A program made the translations under genes and the position numbers. Positions 43,039 to 54,146 of a stretch of DNA of 64,000 nt are shown piece by piece; position 1 is the stretch's first letter, and each line of letters starts with the position of its first letter. This DNA is from Dichetophora obliterata (Eukaryota > Arthropoda > Insecta > Diptera > Sciomyzidae): positions 75,981,836 to 76,045,835 of the forward strand of contig OY986438.1 of assembly GCA_963920525.1 (NCBI GenBank). The letters are read 5' to 3'. A model generated the notes under the pieces. The model was not told the DNA's origin, ran no database searches, and worked only from the letters and a program-made list of their open reading frames with translations.

Positions 43039-44452
43039 TGTAAGGGGGTTTTCTTCAAAGGCTGAGGTATCCTCAGTCGCTCCAGGATCAAACGAAAGAC
43101 CCTCGAACTTTCGTCAAATAAATAAAAAGACTAGGTGTTTCGATGCCTCGATTAAAAATAGTTTGCTTTATTTATAATCAAGTAGTTTAAAAAAAGAGTT
43201 TGTATATTTCACTTTCAATATGTACAAATCTATTTATTATGTCTTTTTATTACAATACACAATAATTCAATAATAATAATAGTTCGCTGGTTCGAAGAGT
43301 TGTTGTTGCTTGTGTCGTGCAAACGAGTGCTGCTTCGGCCCGTACTGGTGTCGGTTCGGTTCGGGTTCGGTGAGATGCGAAGAAGTATAATTCTTGGCGT
43401 GATGCGGCGGTAAGTAAGAGGCGGTGACGGCTGGGCTTAGGCAGGACCCGACTGCGATGCTTTCGGCGAATAAACAAACTCTCCGTTATAACAAAAAAAA
43501 AGGTAAATGCTTCTATGCTTTAAAGCGGTATGATTTAGTAATTACAAATTCTAATTACGCATTTCAAGATCTACAGTTGCGTGAATTACCCTATTATAAC
43601 AATATCAAGATCTATGCTCGAATAGATGAACGACCGACCATAGCCGATGTAGTAATTCAACCGAGCACTTCAGGCGAACAATCGACCGGCCGAAGCCGAT
43701 GTAGTAATTCGCCTTTAGCACTACGATGAGTAAACGACCGACTAAAGCCGATGTAGTAATCCAACGAACACCTTCGGATGATCGACCGAGCTATAGCCGA
43801 TGTAGTAATTCAACCGAGCACTTCAGACGAATAATCGACCGACCGAAGCCGATGTAGTAATCCGCTTTAGCACTGCGATGAACGAACGACCGGCTAAAGC
43901 CGATGTAGTAATCCGAACGATCACTCCTGGACAATCGACCGACTATAGCCGATGTAGTAATTCAACCGAGCACTTCAGACGAATAAACGACCGACCGAAG
44001 CCGGTGTAGTAATCCGCTTTAGCACTACGATGAACGAACGACCGACTAAAGCCGATGTAGTAATCCGCACAAATAACCTTAAAATACCTACAATACTTAT
44101 AATGCTTAAAACTAAATGTATTAGTAACGAGCACACTTTCGATAGCTAAACAACTACTCGTGGATGTTAAATTCGCCTGTTTTGTTTGCCGCTACCGTGT
44201 GGCTGTTGTCTTCTTCGGGTGTACTGCGTTTGTGTGGTTGTCGTATGCTTTGATATAAAGGCCGTTGTCTGCTTTGACCATGATGTGTTTGTGTGGTTGT
44301 CATATGCCTCAATGCATTAGCTGTTGTCTGCTTTGACCATGATGTGTTTGTGTGGTTGTCATATGTCTTGATGCATTGGCTGTATGCACAGTGGTGTAGC
44401 GAGACAGTGGCGTAAGGAGTGGGGTGCAACTATTGTACGGGGCACCGTTACA
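43039..44452 (-). repeat. 5' LTR of Osvaldo-like element
   Basis: 1,414 bp. It differs from 32722-34284 by a deletion of about 150 bp near 44158 and scattered changes. For the minus-strand element the promoter lies here. Confidence 0.9.
43620..44070. repeat. Tandem array in 5' LTR
   Basis: Same nine-unit array as 33310-33775, almost identical. Confidence 0.9.
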
Positions 44453-44456
44453 TGTT

Positions 44457-44884
44457 TTAAAATCCCTTAGGAGAAAGGTAGGCCAGCCAAATTTTAAATT
44501 ATTGTTAAGCAACTAAATACTTACCATTCTGTAAAAGTAAATTTTAAAAAAGTTAACTTCCTTACTTTACAGAAGCATTTAAATCTTTAAGCTCGTTTTC
44601 TCAAAAACTATAAAAAATAATTTTTTTGGCATGCAGGTGACGATGTGTTAGAAACGGAGTAATAAAGTAATTACGCCCTTTACGCAGTACGCGTGTGAGT
44701 ATAAACATAAATAAACCAAATAGCTAAACAAAAAGTGAATTGATTATTCATACTAAAACATACCTACAAAACTGAATGCGTGCTTGAAAAACATGCAAAA
44801 ACAATAGAGTTCAGCTACTACAGCTTTTTCGCAATTCCCCGCATTAGATTATCTTAAAAACCAGCTCAAATAACATTAAAATAT
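44457..44884. other. Repeat R2 remainder and spacer
   Basis: The first 50 bases continue repeat R2 (TTTTAAAATCCCTTAGGAG) after the Osvaldo-like insertion. The rest has no recognised feature. Confidence 0.55.
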
Positions 44885-45067
44885 GTCAATGATATCGATA
44901 AGAGTGGTCCAAAACAATCTAAAGTGAGAAAAATTTACCCACCATAATATGGGTCAGGGACAACACAAGACATAACAACTAACCATACGTTTACATTGAT
45001 CTAATCATACATAAGTTTTCAATCTACTTTTGAGTTGACCTTTCGATAAGTTAACATCAAAAAAGCT
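44885..45067 (-). repeat. Second copy of minus-strand LINE 3' end
   Basis: Matches 46292-46470 in the same orientation, including the last codons of ORF2 and about 130 bp of 3' UTR. It lacks the MITE found at 45969-46291, so it is the empty-site version. Confidence 0.8.
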
Positions 45068-45320
45068 AACATTTGATTAAAGTTTTTTTTCTAAATGACC
45101 TCTATATTAATTATGTTGACTTTATATGATTTAAATACAAATTCTAAATGTTTTATAGTTTAAATCATACTTGATTTTAAATACAAATTCTAGTTGTTTG
45201 ATAGTTTAAAATCGTTTATTGAGCTTAAGGTCAAAGTTAGAACAATTAATTGTTCTAACGAATCTTTCCAAAGAAACAACAACAACAACAAAGTTTTTTC
45301 AATATGAAAAGGAAAAAATC
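45068..45320. repeat. Direct repeat X, copy 1, with 24-bp palindrome
   Basis: About 250 bp shared with 45640-45893. A perfect 24-bp palindrome (GTTAGAACAATT and its reverse complement) lies at 45236-45259. An ACAACAACAACAA run follows. Confidence 0.85.
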
Positions 45321-45324
45321 ACTA

Positions 45325-45425
45325 GCTGATCTGATTGCAATTTCTGCCGGGCTAGGGGCGTCATCAGAAATCTTTGTGATACCCGTGCAAGCGCGCACTA
45401 ACGCACTGCACCACCGGGGCGATGA
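45325..45425 (-). repeat. tRNA-derived SINE head
   Basis: On the minus strand GGTGGTGCAGTGCGTTAGTG resembles a tRNA A box region. The expected B box is degenerate. It is inserted in or beside repeat X copy 1. Confidence 0.45.
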
Positions 45426-45639
45426 GATTTGAAGTGTCAATTTCTCAGTTTTTCCTCAATTTCATAATTTTACATTTGTTGTTGTATTTCTCTTTTACTT
45501 TAGTCTCTATGCTTATGTTATTATATGTAGTCCAACAGCCTGCTGGAAGTCTGCACTAACAAAGCATGTTTACTGAAGTTATTTTTAGAATTTTTGCTGA
45601 TTTTGTTTTCAGCTGTTTCCGTTTGGTCGAGCTCTACCA

Positions 45640-45893
45640 TTTGATTAAATTTTTTTTTTCTAAATGACCTCTATATTTATTATGTTGACTTTATATGATT
45701 TAAATACAAAATTTAAATGTTTGATAGTTTAAATCATACTTGATTTTATATACAAATTCTAGTTGTTTGATAGTTTAAAATCGTTTATTGAGCTTAAGGT
45801 CAAAGTTAGAACAATTAATTGTTCTAACGAATTTTTCCAAAGAAACAACAACAACAACAAAGTTTTTCAATATGAAAGGAAAAAAAACCACTA
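45640..45893. repeat. Direct repeat X, copy 2, with 24-bp palindrome
   Basis: Same sequence as 45068-45320 with about 5% change. The palindrome is kept exactly at 45805-45828. Confidence 0.85.
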
Positions 45894-45968
45894 GCAATTG
45901 ATTTTATTGTACAATTTCACACTTCATCATCTTAAGAACCAGCCCAAATAACATTAAAACATCTCAAT

Positions 45969-46291
45969 AAGGCCATTCACAGTTCGAATACGCTGGTCTG
46001 CCATTTGTTAGATCTGCTATTTGTACGCTAATTTACAAAAGCTTAGTTTGCTTTGTTGTTGTTTTGCATACAAATGCAAATACGCAGGCACGCGTAAATA
46101 AAAGCAGCCCTTGGACGTGCTTTTTGTACCTCGTATTTTTATGCTCTGTCTACAGCCGCATAATCACATACGTCACAGGGTTGCACAATCTTTTTATACG
46201 ACAGTCACATGGCGAGGTGCTCACAGTTTGAACAATAACAAATGCTATAAATACGATTTGTTAAAAGTACGCTCAAACCGTGAATAGCCTT
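45969..46291. mobile_element. MITE with 3-bp AAT duplication
   Basis: Ends AAGGCCATTCACAGTTCGAA and the reverse complement of AAGGCTATTCACGGTTTGAG. AAT lies on both sides (45966-45968 and 46292-46294). The parallel LINE 3' copy at 44885 has a single AAT here, which confirms the insertion. 323 bp, non-coding. Confidence 0.85.
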
Positions 46292-47496
46292 AATGATATC
46301 GATAAGAGTGGTCCAAAACAATCCAAAGTGAGAAAAATTTACCCACCATAATATGGGTTGGGCTCAGGGACAACACAAGACATAACAACTAACCATGCGT
46401 TTACATAGATCTAATCATACATTAGTTTTCAATCTACTTTTGAGTTGACCTTTCGATAAGTTAACATCAAAAAACTACAGTTGTTAACAAAGGTACTCAT
46501 GCGATGTAAAGGAGCAGTAGCCACATAATTTGTTCTACTAAAAGGTAAGTAAATTAAATTGTTAGCATTTCTACTGCTTCTACGGTTAGTGTTAAAATTT
46601 ATAAGAGTTAGAAGTTCTGGTGAATCGAATACACCAGTTATGAGTTGGTGTAAATAGACGATATCTGCAGACTTCCTTCTCTCATTCAAAGATTGAATTT
46701 TTAAAAGTTTTAAACGATCCTCATAAGGAGGAAGGTTTAAAGTATCAGTTGCACTTAAGCCCCTTAGAGCAAACCGACCAAAACGTTTTTGGATTCTCTC
46801 TATACGTTCAACATGTACATTGTAACTTGGGGACCAAACTTGACTTGCATACTCTAAGTGAGGTCGCACAATTGCATAATACAGCGTTGTAGTTGTGATC
46901 ATACTATTAAATTCTTTGGCCCAGCGTTTCATAAACCCGAGCATAGAATATGCTTTTTTACAAATGTAATCAATATGAACGTTAAACGATAGCTTAGAAT
47001 CCATGCATATACCAAGATCTTTGACAGAATCTACACGATTTAATGCCGTATCTTTTATCGTATAATCAAAAATAAAATTGTTCCTTTTACGCGAAAAGGT
47101 CTTAGTTTGACATTTATCTGGATTTAAAAACATGTTATTTTTAGAAAACCAAACCTCAAAGGAGTTCAAGTCTGACTGGAGCAGGTCTGAATTGTCATTA
47201 GAATCAATTGTTCTGTTTTTTTTCATATCATCTGCATAAATAAGCAAATGAGAGTGTTTGATGACTTGAGTAACATCATTAATTGCCAAAATAAACAGAA
47301 GTGGACCCAGGTGGCTTCCTTGAGGAACACCCGATTCTGCAACAAATTTAGAAGGCAACACGCCTCGGAACCGTATTTGATAAGATCGCTCCAGCGCTAA
47401 AATCCTCATCGATTGATTCAATATATTTAAAAATATCCTCTGAGGTAAAAGATATATGCCCCAAAGAAACTCTGGATGCGTTGTACATATAATCAA
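46292..47496 (-). pseudogene. Minus-strand LINE ORF2, RT half
   Basis: From about 47390 the frame shows SGVPQGSHLGPLLFILAIND, the catalytic YADD (LLIYADDMKK, about 47240), KDLGICMDSKLSFNVH and LEYASQVWSP, then the RT tail and a stop at 46429. Upstream it joins the endonuclease half through an internal deletion that removed the first RT blocks. About 135 bp of 3' UTR follow to the MITE. Confidence 0.85.
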
Positions 47497-48790
47497 AATA
47501 CGCTAAATCAGGATTAAAAGAATCTGAACAAAATGATTCTTTAAAAAGATTGGCAAATAAGCCACAAATAATTGTGGAATCGTCAGTAAATCCATCCTGA
47601 AGTTTGAAAGAAGAAGGAAATCCATCAGTCTTCTTCTTAACATTAATAAATCCCCAAAATTTTCTTGGATCAGACAAAATACTCAGCTTCATATTATCCA
47701 AATACTTATTATATAATGCAGCTGAGCAATTCTCAAATTCCAGAAACAATCGTTTGTATGTTTCTAAGTCATTTGAGTCAAAACTACAAACATATTTCTT
47801 CCATGCCCTATTCTTATTGTTGCGAAGAGTCTTTAAATCCTTTGTGTACCAAGGATACGCAGAATTTTTCGCAAATTTGAGACTATATGGTGCAGACGGA
47901 GAAAACATAGCAAAGAGCTCCGTATAGAAAAAATTTGTTGAACTATTAAGACTATTATTATTTATGTATTCTGTAATTGTATTGAATTTACTATAAAGTA
48001 AATGATTCAACTTCAAAAAGTCAGCTTTTTTGAAATTGAATTCATAAACTGTGCCAACAGAGCTTGTATTTAGCATATTCTCCCTATCGGATTTATAAAA
48101 AATATTCAAAGGTGGATGGTAATTATCAATAGTGGTTAAAGCATGAAGTGCCTTCTGAACAATGACATTGTTACTGTCTGTAGTTAAGACTAGGTCAAGC
48201 AGCCTTTCCAGACTATTATAAATACAACTAACTTGTTGTAAGTCAGAACATATATTGTCAACAAATATATGTTCTTGACGTGTCTTCGAATTAGATGCAC
48301 AAAAATGTGTTTCATCGTCAGAAGAATGCAAAAAGTCAGGCAAATTAAAATCACCCAACAATAAAATGTCGTCATTAACGTCAAGTAAATTTAAGATAAA
48401 TTCTATGCAATCCGCAAGGCTTGCATAAACCTCTACACTGCTCTTGGGAGGAACGTATGCATTAATAACAAATACATTAGAATTGCAATGTACAACCTTA
48501 ACGCATATAAGTTCGATACTAGCAGAGCAGGGAATATCAATAAAGGAACTAACACAGGAGTTCCTTACAGCTAATAGGACACCACCACCAACTGCAAAAT
48601 TATTGTCAGCGTGTCTGTCCTTCCTATATACTTGAAAACTATTGTCAAACAGTTCTAAGTCAGTAATTCCTTCGTTCAACCAAGTTTCAGTTAACGCGAT
48701 ATCTTCAGAAAAATTCTGAGTTGACAAAAAAATGTCGCGCGTCTTTGAACGCAATCCCCTTACATTTTGATAGTAAAGGGAAAGCCTATT
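47400..48790 (-). pseudogene. Minus-strand LINE ORF2, endonuclease half
   Basis: Starts near 48790 with YYQNVRGLRSK, then LTETWLNEG (about 48690), GDFNLPDFLH (about 48340) and DNYHPPL (about 48120). The linker continues to about 47400 (ESIDEDFSAG), where the frame leaves the family: the following RT blocks up to SYQIRFRG are missing. The deletion of roughly 600 bp also shifts the frame. Endonuclease residues look conserved. Confidence 0.85.
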
Positions 48791-48799
48791 TAATTTGTT

Positions 48800-49620
48800 T
48801 GGGTCTGACTGGCGATATTATTCATCCTTCTAGACCTGTATTTAGGCTTAAACTCAGAAACAAAGATATTATCAGCCCACAGATTAGAGCTCAGAACAGT
48901 TGCAAACTCTTCAGCAGCCACTGTGAGAATAAATGATGCGTGGGACGGTTATTTGCCAATTTTTTTTCATGAGCAGAAAGCAGTCTGACTTACTAAACGG
49001 TTATGTTTGACAAACGTCAATATATTTTCACTTGTTGTGTCATGCTGAAGGCGTGAAATGAAAACTTTTTTTCTCGACAACGCTCTTAAATTTAATGAAC
49101 TATTGCGCTCATTAGTTATGTCATTTCTAGCCGGGGGAGAAAGAGATGGAGGAGATGGAGTAATAACTATATTATCCATTTTCACTGGCGTAAACACTGG
49201 TTTAGCCGAGATCTGCTTCGTTTTTAAACTGGCTGGAAGCGCCATGCGCCGCTTATTATTTTTATTTTTTGAATTATTTCTCTTTTTCTTTGAAATATTT
49301 AGGTCTTTTTTAGATAAAATTATTTGAGTCTCAGAAGAAGAAGTTGGAAGAGTCTGAGACAATGCAGTCGAGATATTTACCGATGAAGACTTTTCATCAT
49401 AAATGCTAGTGCTGGGTGAGGTGCTTACTTCATTAAAAAATGTAACAATTTCTTTAAAATTGTTATTTAAAGCGTTAAGACTATCACCGAAAAGCTTAAT
49501 TTTTGAGAAAAACTCATCTGGTGAAAGAACCCTACACGAAGCACAATGTTCAGAATGCATTGACTTTTGCATAGCTCGTCTAAAGAACAAACAAAAATTT
49601 TCTACGGAAAAATATTCCAT
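48800..49620 (-). pseudogene. Minus-strand LINE ORF1
   Basis: About 217 codons are open to 48967, then a frame change leads to the C-terminal piece ending near 48800. The N-terminal part has a Cys/His motif (HSEHCASC). A Ser/Lys-rich basic middle follows, then KKVFISRLQHDTTSENILTF, shared with the plus-strand LINE ORF1. After the break, FATVLSSNLWADNIFVSEF matches the plus-strand copy again. ORF1 proteins bind LINE RNA. Confidence 0.7.
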
Positions 49621-49639
49621 AGCGAAAAAATATAGTTAA

Positions 49640-50195
49640 AAATTATATGTGTGCAAAAATAATGTCCACTAAGTGCTAATGGGTTAAATATAATATGTTA
49701 AAGTTTAAAAGCAACTGCAACAATTCTCTGTGCTTAGTTTATGCAAATAAACAAATAACGCACAAAGAGGGACGAAAAAAAAGAGAAAGAAAAAAGTATA
49801 TAAGCAGCAGCTCAGCTATCAAACTTTGGCGATAAATAAAACGATATATGTACCACAATAAAACATTAAAAAATTAATATACTACACCATGAAAATAATA
49901 GACTTCACTTTATTAACACTAAAAATAATTTTCAATCACAATACAGCACACACGGAGATTAATAAAAACTGATATAAACAAATTACAATAACAAAAACAA
50001 CACAAAATAAACGACCGTCACCGGCTATATGACGAGATCTACTGATGATGCGGTGCATGTCCCTGAACACCAATAAAATGTTTTTCTCTCTGGTTTCTCA
50101 GTCTCTCAAACAACAATTCTCATACGGTTATTTAGTGTAGCTTATACTACGGAACCAAGAACAATATAAATATGGGCATTTCCACGGTCAAGCAC
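49640..50195 (-). other. Probable 5' UTR of minus-strand LINE
   Basis: Non-coding sequence upstream of ORF1; the true 5' end is not visible. Near 49790-49803 an AGTATATAAGCAGC motif resembles a TATA region on the plus strand, possibly by chance. Confidence 0.4.
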
Positions 50196-50724
50196 GCGAC
50201 ATTCGTACGCCTTTGAGGTGCAAAAAAATAAAGAAAATTAAGAAAAAAATTTTTTGTTATTTTTCGATAGAATTTTCGTAGCAATATGTTTAGTACAAAA
50301 GGTAGGTTCCGAAGATTTTATGTTTTCAATATATTAGCAATAAACATGCGATCTAGCACGCGACAAAAAATGAAACTCGTTTTCAACTGCATCTAGAAAA
50401 ATGCAGTAATAATCTGCGAAACGCAACATCAAATTTCAAAGCAATTAACTTTAAACTTAAATGGATTAATGTACCCTTCTAGTGAGAGCTGTCATGTTGA
50501 AATGGTTACCATCGTTGTTTTTTTAAGCTTACGCATTATATAGCACGCGACATCTTGCACGCGACATATTTTTCCATTGCAATTTAATTGGGTAATTAAG
50601 CGATTAGGTAGTTAAGTAATAATGTAATTTAGTAATTAAAAACTAATTTAATATATTTTCCTTTCCTTGCATCAACCATTTTTTCATTATCTTTAGCCAA
50701 TGCCTTCCATTTTTACTCAAGCAG
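50196..50724. other. Spacer with four GCACGCGACA motifs
   Basis: AGCACGCGACA-type 10-11-mers at about 50198, 50356, 50541 and 50555. No gene. Confidence 0.6.
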
Positions 50725-51103
50725 AGATAAAGAGATGGGAAATTCCGTTGGAGAGGGACAGCACTATGTTCGATTTTACGTTCAATTGGCTCCAATACTA
50801 ACACAAAACATTTATTAGTGGTCGTAAAATCAACGGAAAAAACCCTGGTTTTTGGTCGATTGAAGAATTTCACCAGTTACGTTTGAGGTCCGATTACTGT
50901 AAAACTGCATATCATTGGAACAAAATGGGTAACAAAAGGTATACCAAAAAAGACTTCTGAAATGCAATGGAAAGCATCCCTGAAACATCATGGTGAAATT
51001 ATCTTATAATAATTACACCATAGGAATAAGTCCAAGCAGTGTTGCCGTTAGGAAAAATTTATGGATACTTTTTTCGTACTCATATATGAATATATGTTTT
51101 TAT

Positions 51104-51320
51104 TTGCAAAAATATAAAAAAGGAGGCATTTCTTTAAATTAAACAAAAACTTGAAGAAAAATTATGAAATTGTGACATTTTTGGACAGTACTTTTTTATC
51201 AAAAAATGCATTAACGCAACCTCTTTACGAAGAACTTTACAATTTTTTGATAAATATATTAAGTCTGCCTCATAGCACAGCTGCTGCTGAATGAAGTTTT
51301 TCTAATTTAAGTCTCACTAT
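51104..51320 (+). pseudogene. hAT transposase C-terminal fragment
   Basis: The frame shows STFLSKNALTQPLYEELYNF, then ILSLPHSTAAAE. This is the conserved LPxSxAxxER stretch of the hAT dimerisation domain, with a stop where ERxFS is expected. A SINE interrupts it at 51325. Copy 2 at 56640-56860 keeps the same motif. Confidence 0.7.
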
Positions 51321-51324
51321 AAAC

Positions 51325-51669
51325 TGTGGCGGCCGTAGCCTAGTGGGTAGAGTGCGTGGCCCCTAAGCTAAAGATCCGCGGTAGCCTGGGTTCAATTCCA
51401 GCTCAGACAGAATGTTTTTACAATTGAATTAACTTTTCTGTTCGGCCGTCACCTCTCTGCAGACAATGGCAAACCTCAGAGAGTAAAAATTGCCATGTAA
51501 AGCTTCTTGAGAACATAAGCCGTTCGGAGTGGCATAAAACACGTAGGTCCAGTTCTCGATCATATGTGATCAAACATTTAACAACACACACAACACATTT
51601 GATCAATAGAAGCTAGGTCAAAGTCCTTCCAAGGGCTGCAATGGCCAGTTTATTTTATTTATTTTTATT
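51325..51669 (+). mobile_element. tRNA-derived SINE
   Basis: A box TAGCCTAGTGGG at 51335-51346 and B box GGTTCAATTCC at 51389-51399 are near-perfect RNA polymerase III promoter boxes. A body with GCCGTTCGGAGTGGCATAAA and a T/A-rich tail (TTTATTTATTTTTATTT) follows. TATAAAC and TATAAGC flank it. The parallel hAT relic at 56842 lacks it. Confidence 0.85.
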
Positions 51670-52120
51670 TATAAGCGATAAGACTAGTAGATTTTTTTGG
51701 GAATAAGTAAAGGTATATTGTTTTGCGAAGTACTTAAAAACGAATAATTTTTAAATTTAATATAAATAAAGGGCAATAGTAGCCCATTTTATTTATATAA
51801 CACTTAACTAAACAAGCTTTTAAATTACTTTTTTATGTATTTATATATTATTTTGTATCATAGCTGTTAAATAATTCATACTAATCGTGTTCATTAGCAA
51901 TTCGATTATTTTTTAAAATTGTAAAATAATTGATAAAGTACAATTCTTTTCTGCTTATAATCATAATATAATTATAAAAATCGCAAAATAATTTCGATTA
52001 CTTTAGATGTCGAAAATAATCAAAAAGAATTAAAAGTAATCAAGAAAAATAATCAGAGTACTTTTAGAAATTATGTTTGATTCTTTTTTTTTTATTATGT
52101 ATAGCATTAGCAGCGGTAAC

Positions 52121-53549
52121 AGTGAAGGAACCATGAACCCAAAGTTTATACTCTAGCTCCCAACAATTTTGTTAATAACACTGATGAAGTTTTCGTATAA
52201 CTGTTATTCGTATAACTGTGTTAGCTGAAAAAGCCGCATTAACGTATGGGCGATTTCAGTTAAAAATTACTGGTTGCACTTCACAACCTCACCGTTGTAC
52301 TATGCGAGTCGACCTCAAACAGAACCAGAAACAATTTCTAAAAGTAGTTGGATTATTGTTTCTTGATTACTTTTTATTCTTTTTGATTATTTTCGTAATT
52401 CCAAGTAGTCGTAACTATTTTTTGATTATTTGTAATCGAAATCAATTACTTATCAAAAACATCTCCTTCAAGGATTATATAATGATTATAATTATTATTA
52501 AAATAAAATCTTATTGTTTATTAATTGTAATCGCTATTTAACAGTTATGTTTTGTATAAAGTTTTTTGTATAAATATCAAACTTTTACAATTAATGTAAT
52601 AAACATAATTTATAAAATATATAAAAATAACAGACTGAAGTACTGAAATGTACATATGTTACTTTTTAAGGCAGGAGCAGGTTGTCTAAAATTTTTATCT
52701 TCTTTTTCTTCTTAAACTTTCAAAAGTATAGTTTTTGAGAATTTACTGTTAAATTTTTGTAAGGATACTGACGCTAGATCTCCGCTACTACAGCCGTTTT
52801 AGCAGGTATCGAGCGCACAGCAAAAATAGCATACTCACTCTATTTACACTCATTTATCCCAAAACTACTTTTTTCGGCAATGTATTGTAGCGAAAACAAA
52901 AGCTATTCAGCCAAATCATCTGAAATTTTAATATGTTATTCACATCAGTGACTTTCGCTATCAAAATTTTAAAAAATCGTAAATTTTACACTGAATAACC
53001 AGTAAAAACCCTGTTTTGGGACTTAAATTTAAAAAGCGAGTCATAATCAAAAAATTTTATTGCAATATACCTTTAAAGTTTAAATATCATTGTTCATTAT
53101 TTTAACTTTTAAAAAATAAATCCCAAAAATGTTTAAAATATTCAAGCACTAGGTCTTAATATTATTATTTACTATTTTATATATGTACATGCTTTGTTTC
53201 TTACTATTACATTTTAACAAAGCTATTGGTTTGTCTTCAAATTAAATAAATAGAATTGTTATGAAAGCTAAAAAAATTGGGTTTCAGTACTATAATATGT
53301 GAATACTTTCTTCGGAAGTGGATACATTTGTGACCTTTTCATGGATACTTTTTTTTAGTCGCGACAACACTGATCTGAGGTGAACTCACGTACACAATAA
53401 ATACGTTTCACCAAAGCACATAAAAATGGAAAAAACCTATATTTTGACGTCACAAAATTTAAGTTTCCTATCTTTTTATCTCTGTACTCAAGTATGCAAA
53501 CTTGAATGCAACCGAATAATGAGCGCCGTAATGAATGACAGATATAAAG
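52121..53549. other. Non-coding DNA, right part of hAT copy 1 and flank
   Basis: AT-rich; no gene recognised. Confidence 0.5.
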
Positions 53550-54146
53550 AGATGGGAAACTCCGTTGGAGAGGGATAGCATTATGTTCGATTTTACGTTA
53601 AATTGGCTCCAATACTAACACAAAACACTTATATTATGTCGTAAAATCAATGGAAAACAACCCATATGCTGTAATAATATGCTGTTTTACAGTTATCGGA
53701 CCTCAAACGTAACTGGTAAATTTCTTCAATCTACCATATGGCTTATGGGTAAGCTGTATGGGTAACTGTAAAACAGCATATTATTGGAACAAAATGGGTA
53801 ACAAAAGGTATACCACAAAAGACGTCGGAAAAGCAATGAAAAACATCCCTGAAAAATCATGGTGAAATTTTCTTTGAATAGAGTAAGTTCGGTAAATATG
53901 GCCTACCCTTAACTTTTTTTGAAATAAAACAGCCAGTTTAATTTGAAAACATAAAATTTTTTTTTAAATTGTTTTAAATTCATTTTATATTAAGTCTCCA
54001 TAAAAGAATTACGTTACAAAAAACACAACAAAAAGATATTATGGAAAAATTAAAGGAACTTCAATATATCACTTTTCAAAAATGTGCGACTAATAAAGCC
54101 CACCGTGTGTTGAATATGGACTAGGGTGGTCCATATTAAACACAAC

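Larger units (their letters stand above)
32722..44452 (-). mobile_element. Osvaldo-like Ty3/gypsy LTR retrotransposon
   Basis: Long LTRs (1,563 and 1,414 bp) flank a minus-strand gag-pol; TGTT is duplicated outside (32718-32721 and 44453-44456). The primer site is an 18-base match to tRNA-Lys. LTRs above 1 kb, a Lys primer and gag/pol in this order fit the Osvaldo/Ulysses group. A plus-strand LINE (36339-40515) interrupts pol. Integrase is internally deleted and two nonsense codons are present. LTR similarity is high, so insertion was fairly recent. Confidence 0.85.
50725..52120. repeat. Segmental duplication D, copy 1
   Basis: Shares its order with copy 2 (53550-58170): GATAAAGAGATGGGAAA, GTTGGAGAGGGA, TTACACCATAGGAAT, a hAT relic, and TATAGCATTAGCAGCGGTAA (52102; 58149). 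Copy 1 carries the SINE at 51325, copy 2 the pogo element at 53881. Confidence 0.75.
51037..53372 (+). mobile_element. hAT element relic, copy 1
   Basis: Left end CAGTGTTGCCG, right end CGACAACACTG. An ATGGATACTTTTTT block occurs near both ends. Clear 8-bp duplications are absent. The only coding trace is the C-terminal transposase motif at 51104-51320. The rest is AT-rich and non-coding. Confidence 0.55.

Noticed and set aside
51325..51410. Functional tRNA gene
   Set aside because: A and B boxes are good, but no acceptor stem pairs and a long SINE body with duplicated flanks follows.
53373..53380. 8-bp hAT duplication for copy 1
   Set aside because: The left flank AGTCCAAG and right flank ATCTGAGG do not match.
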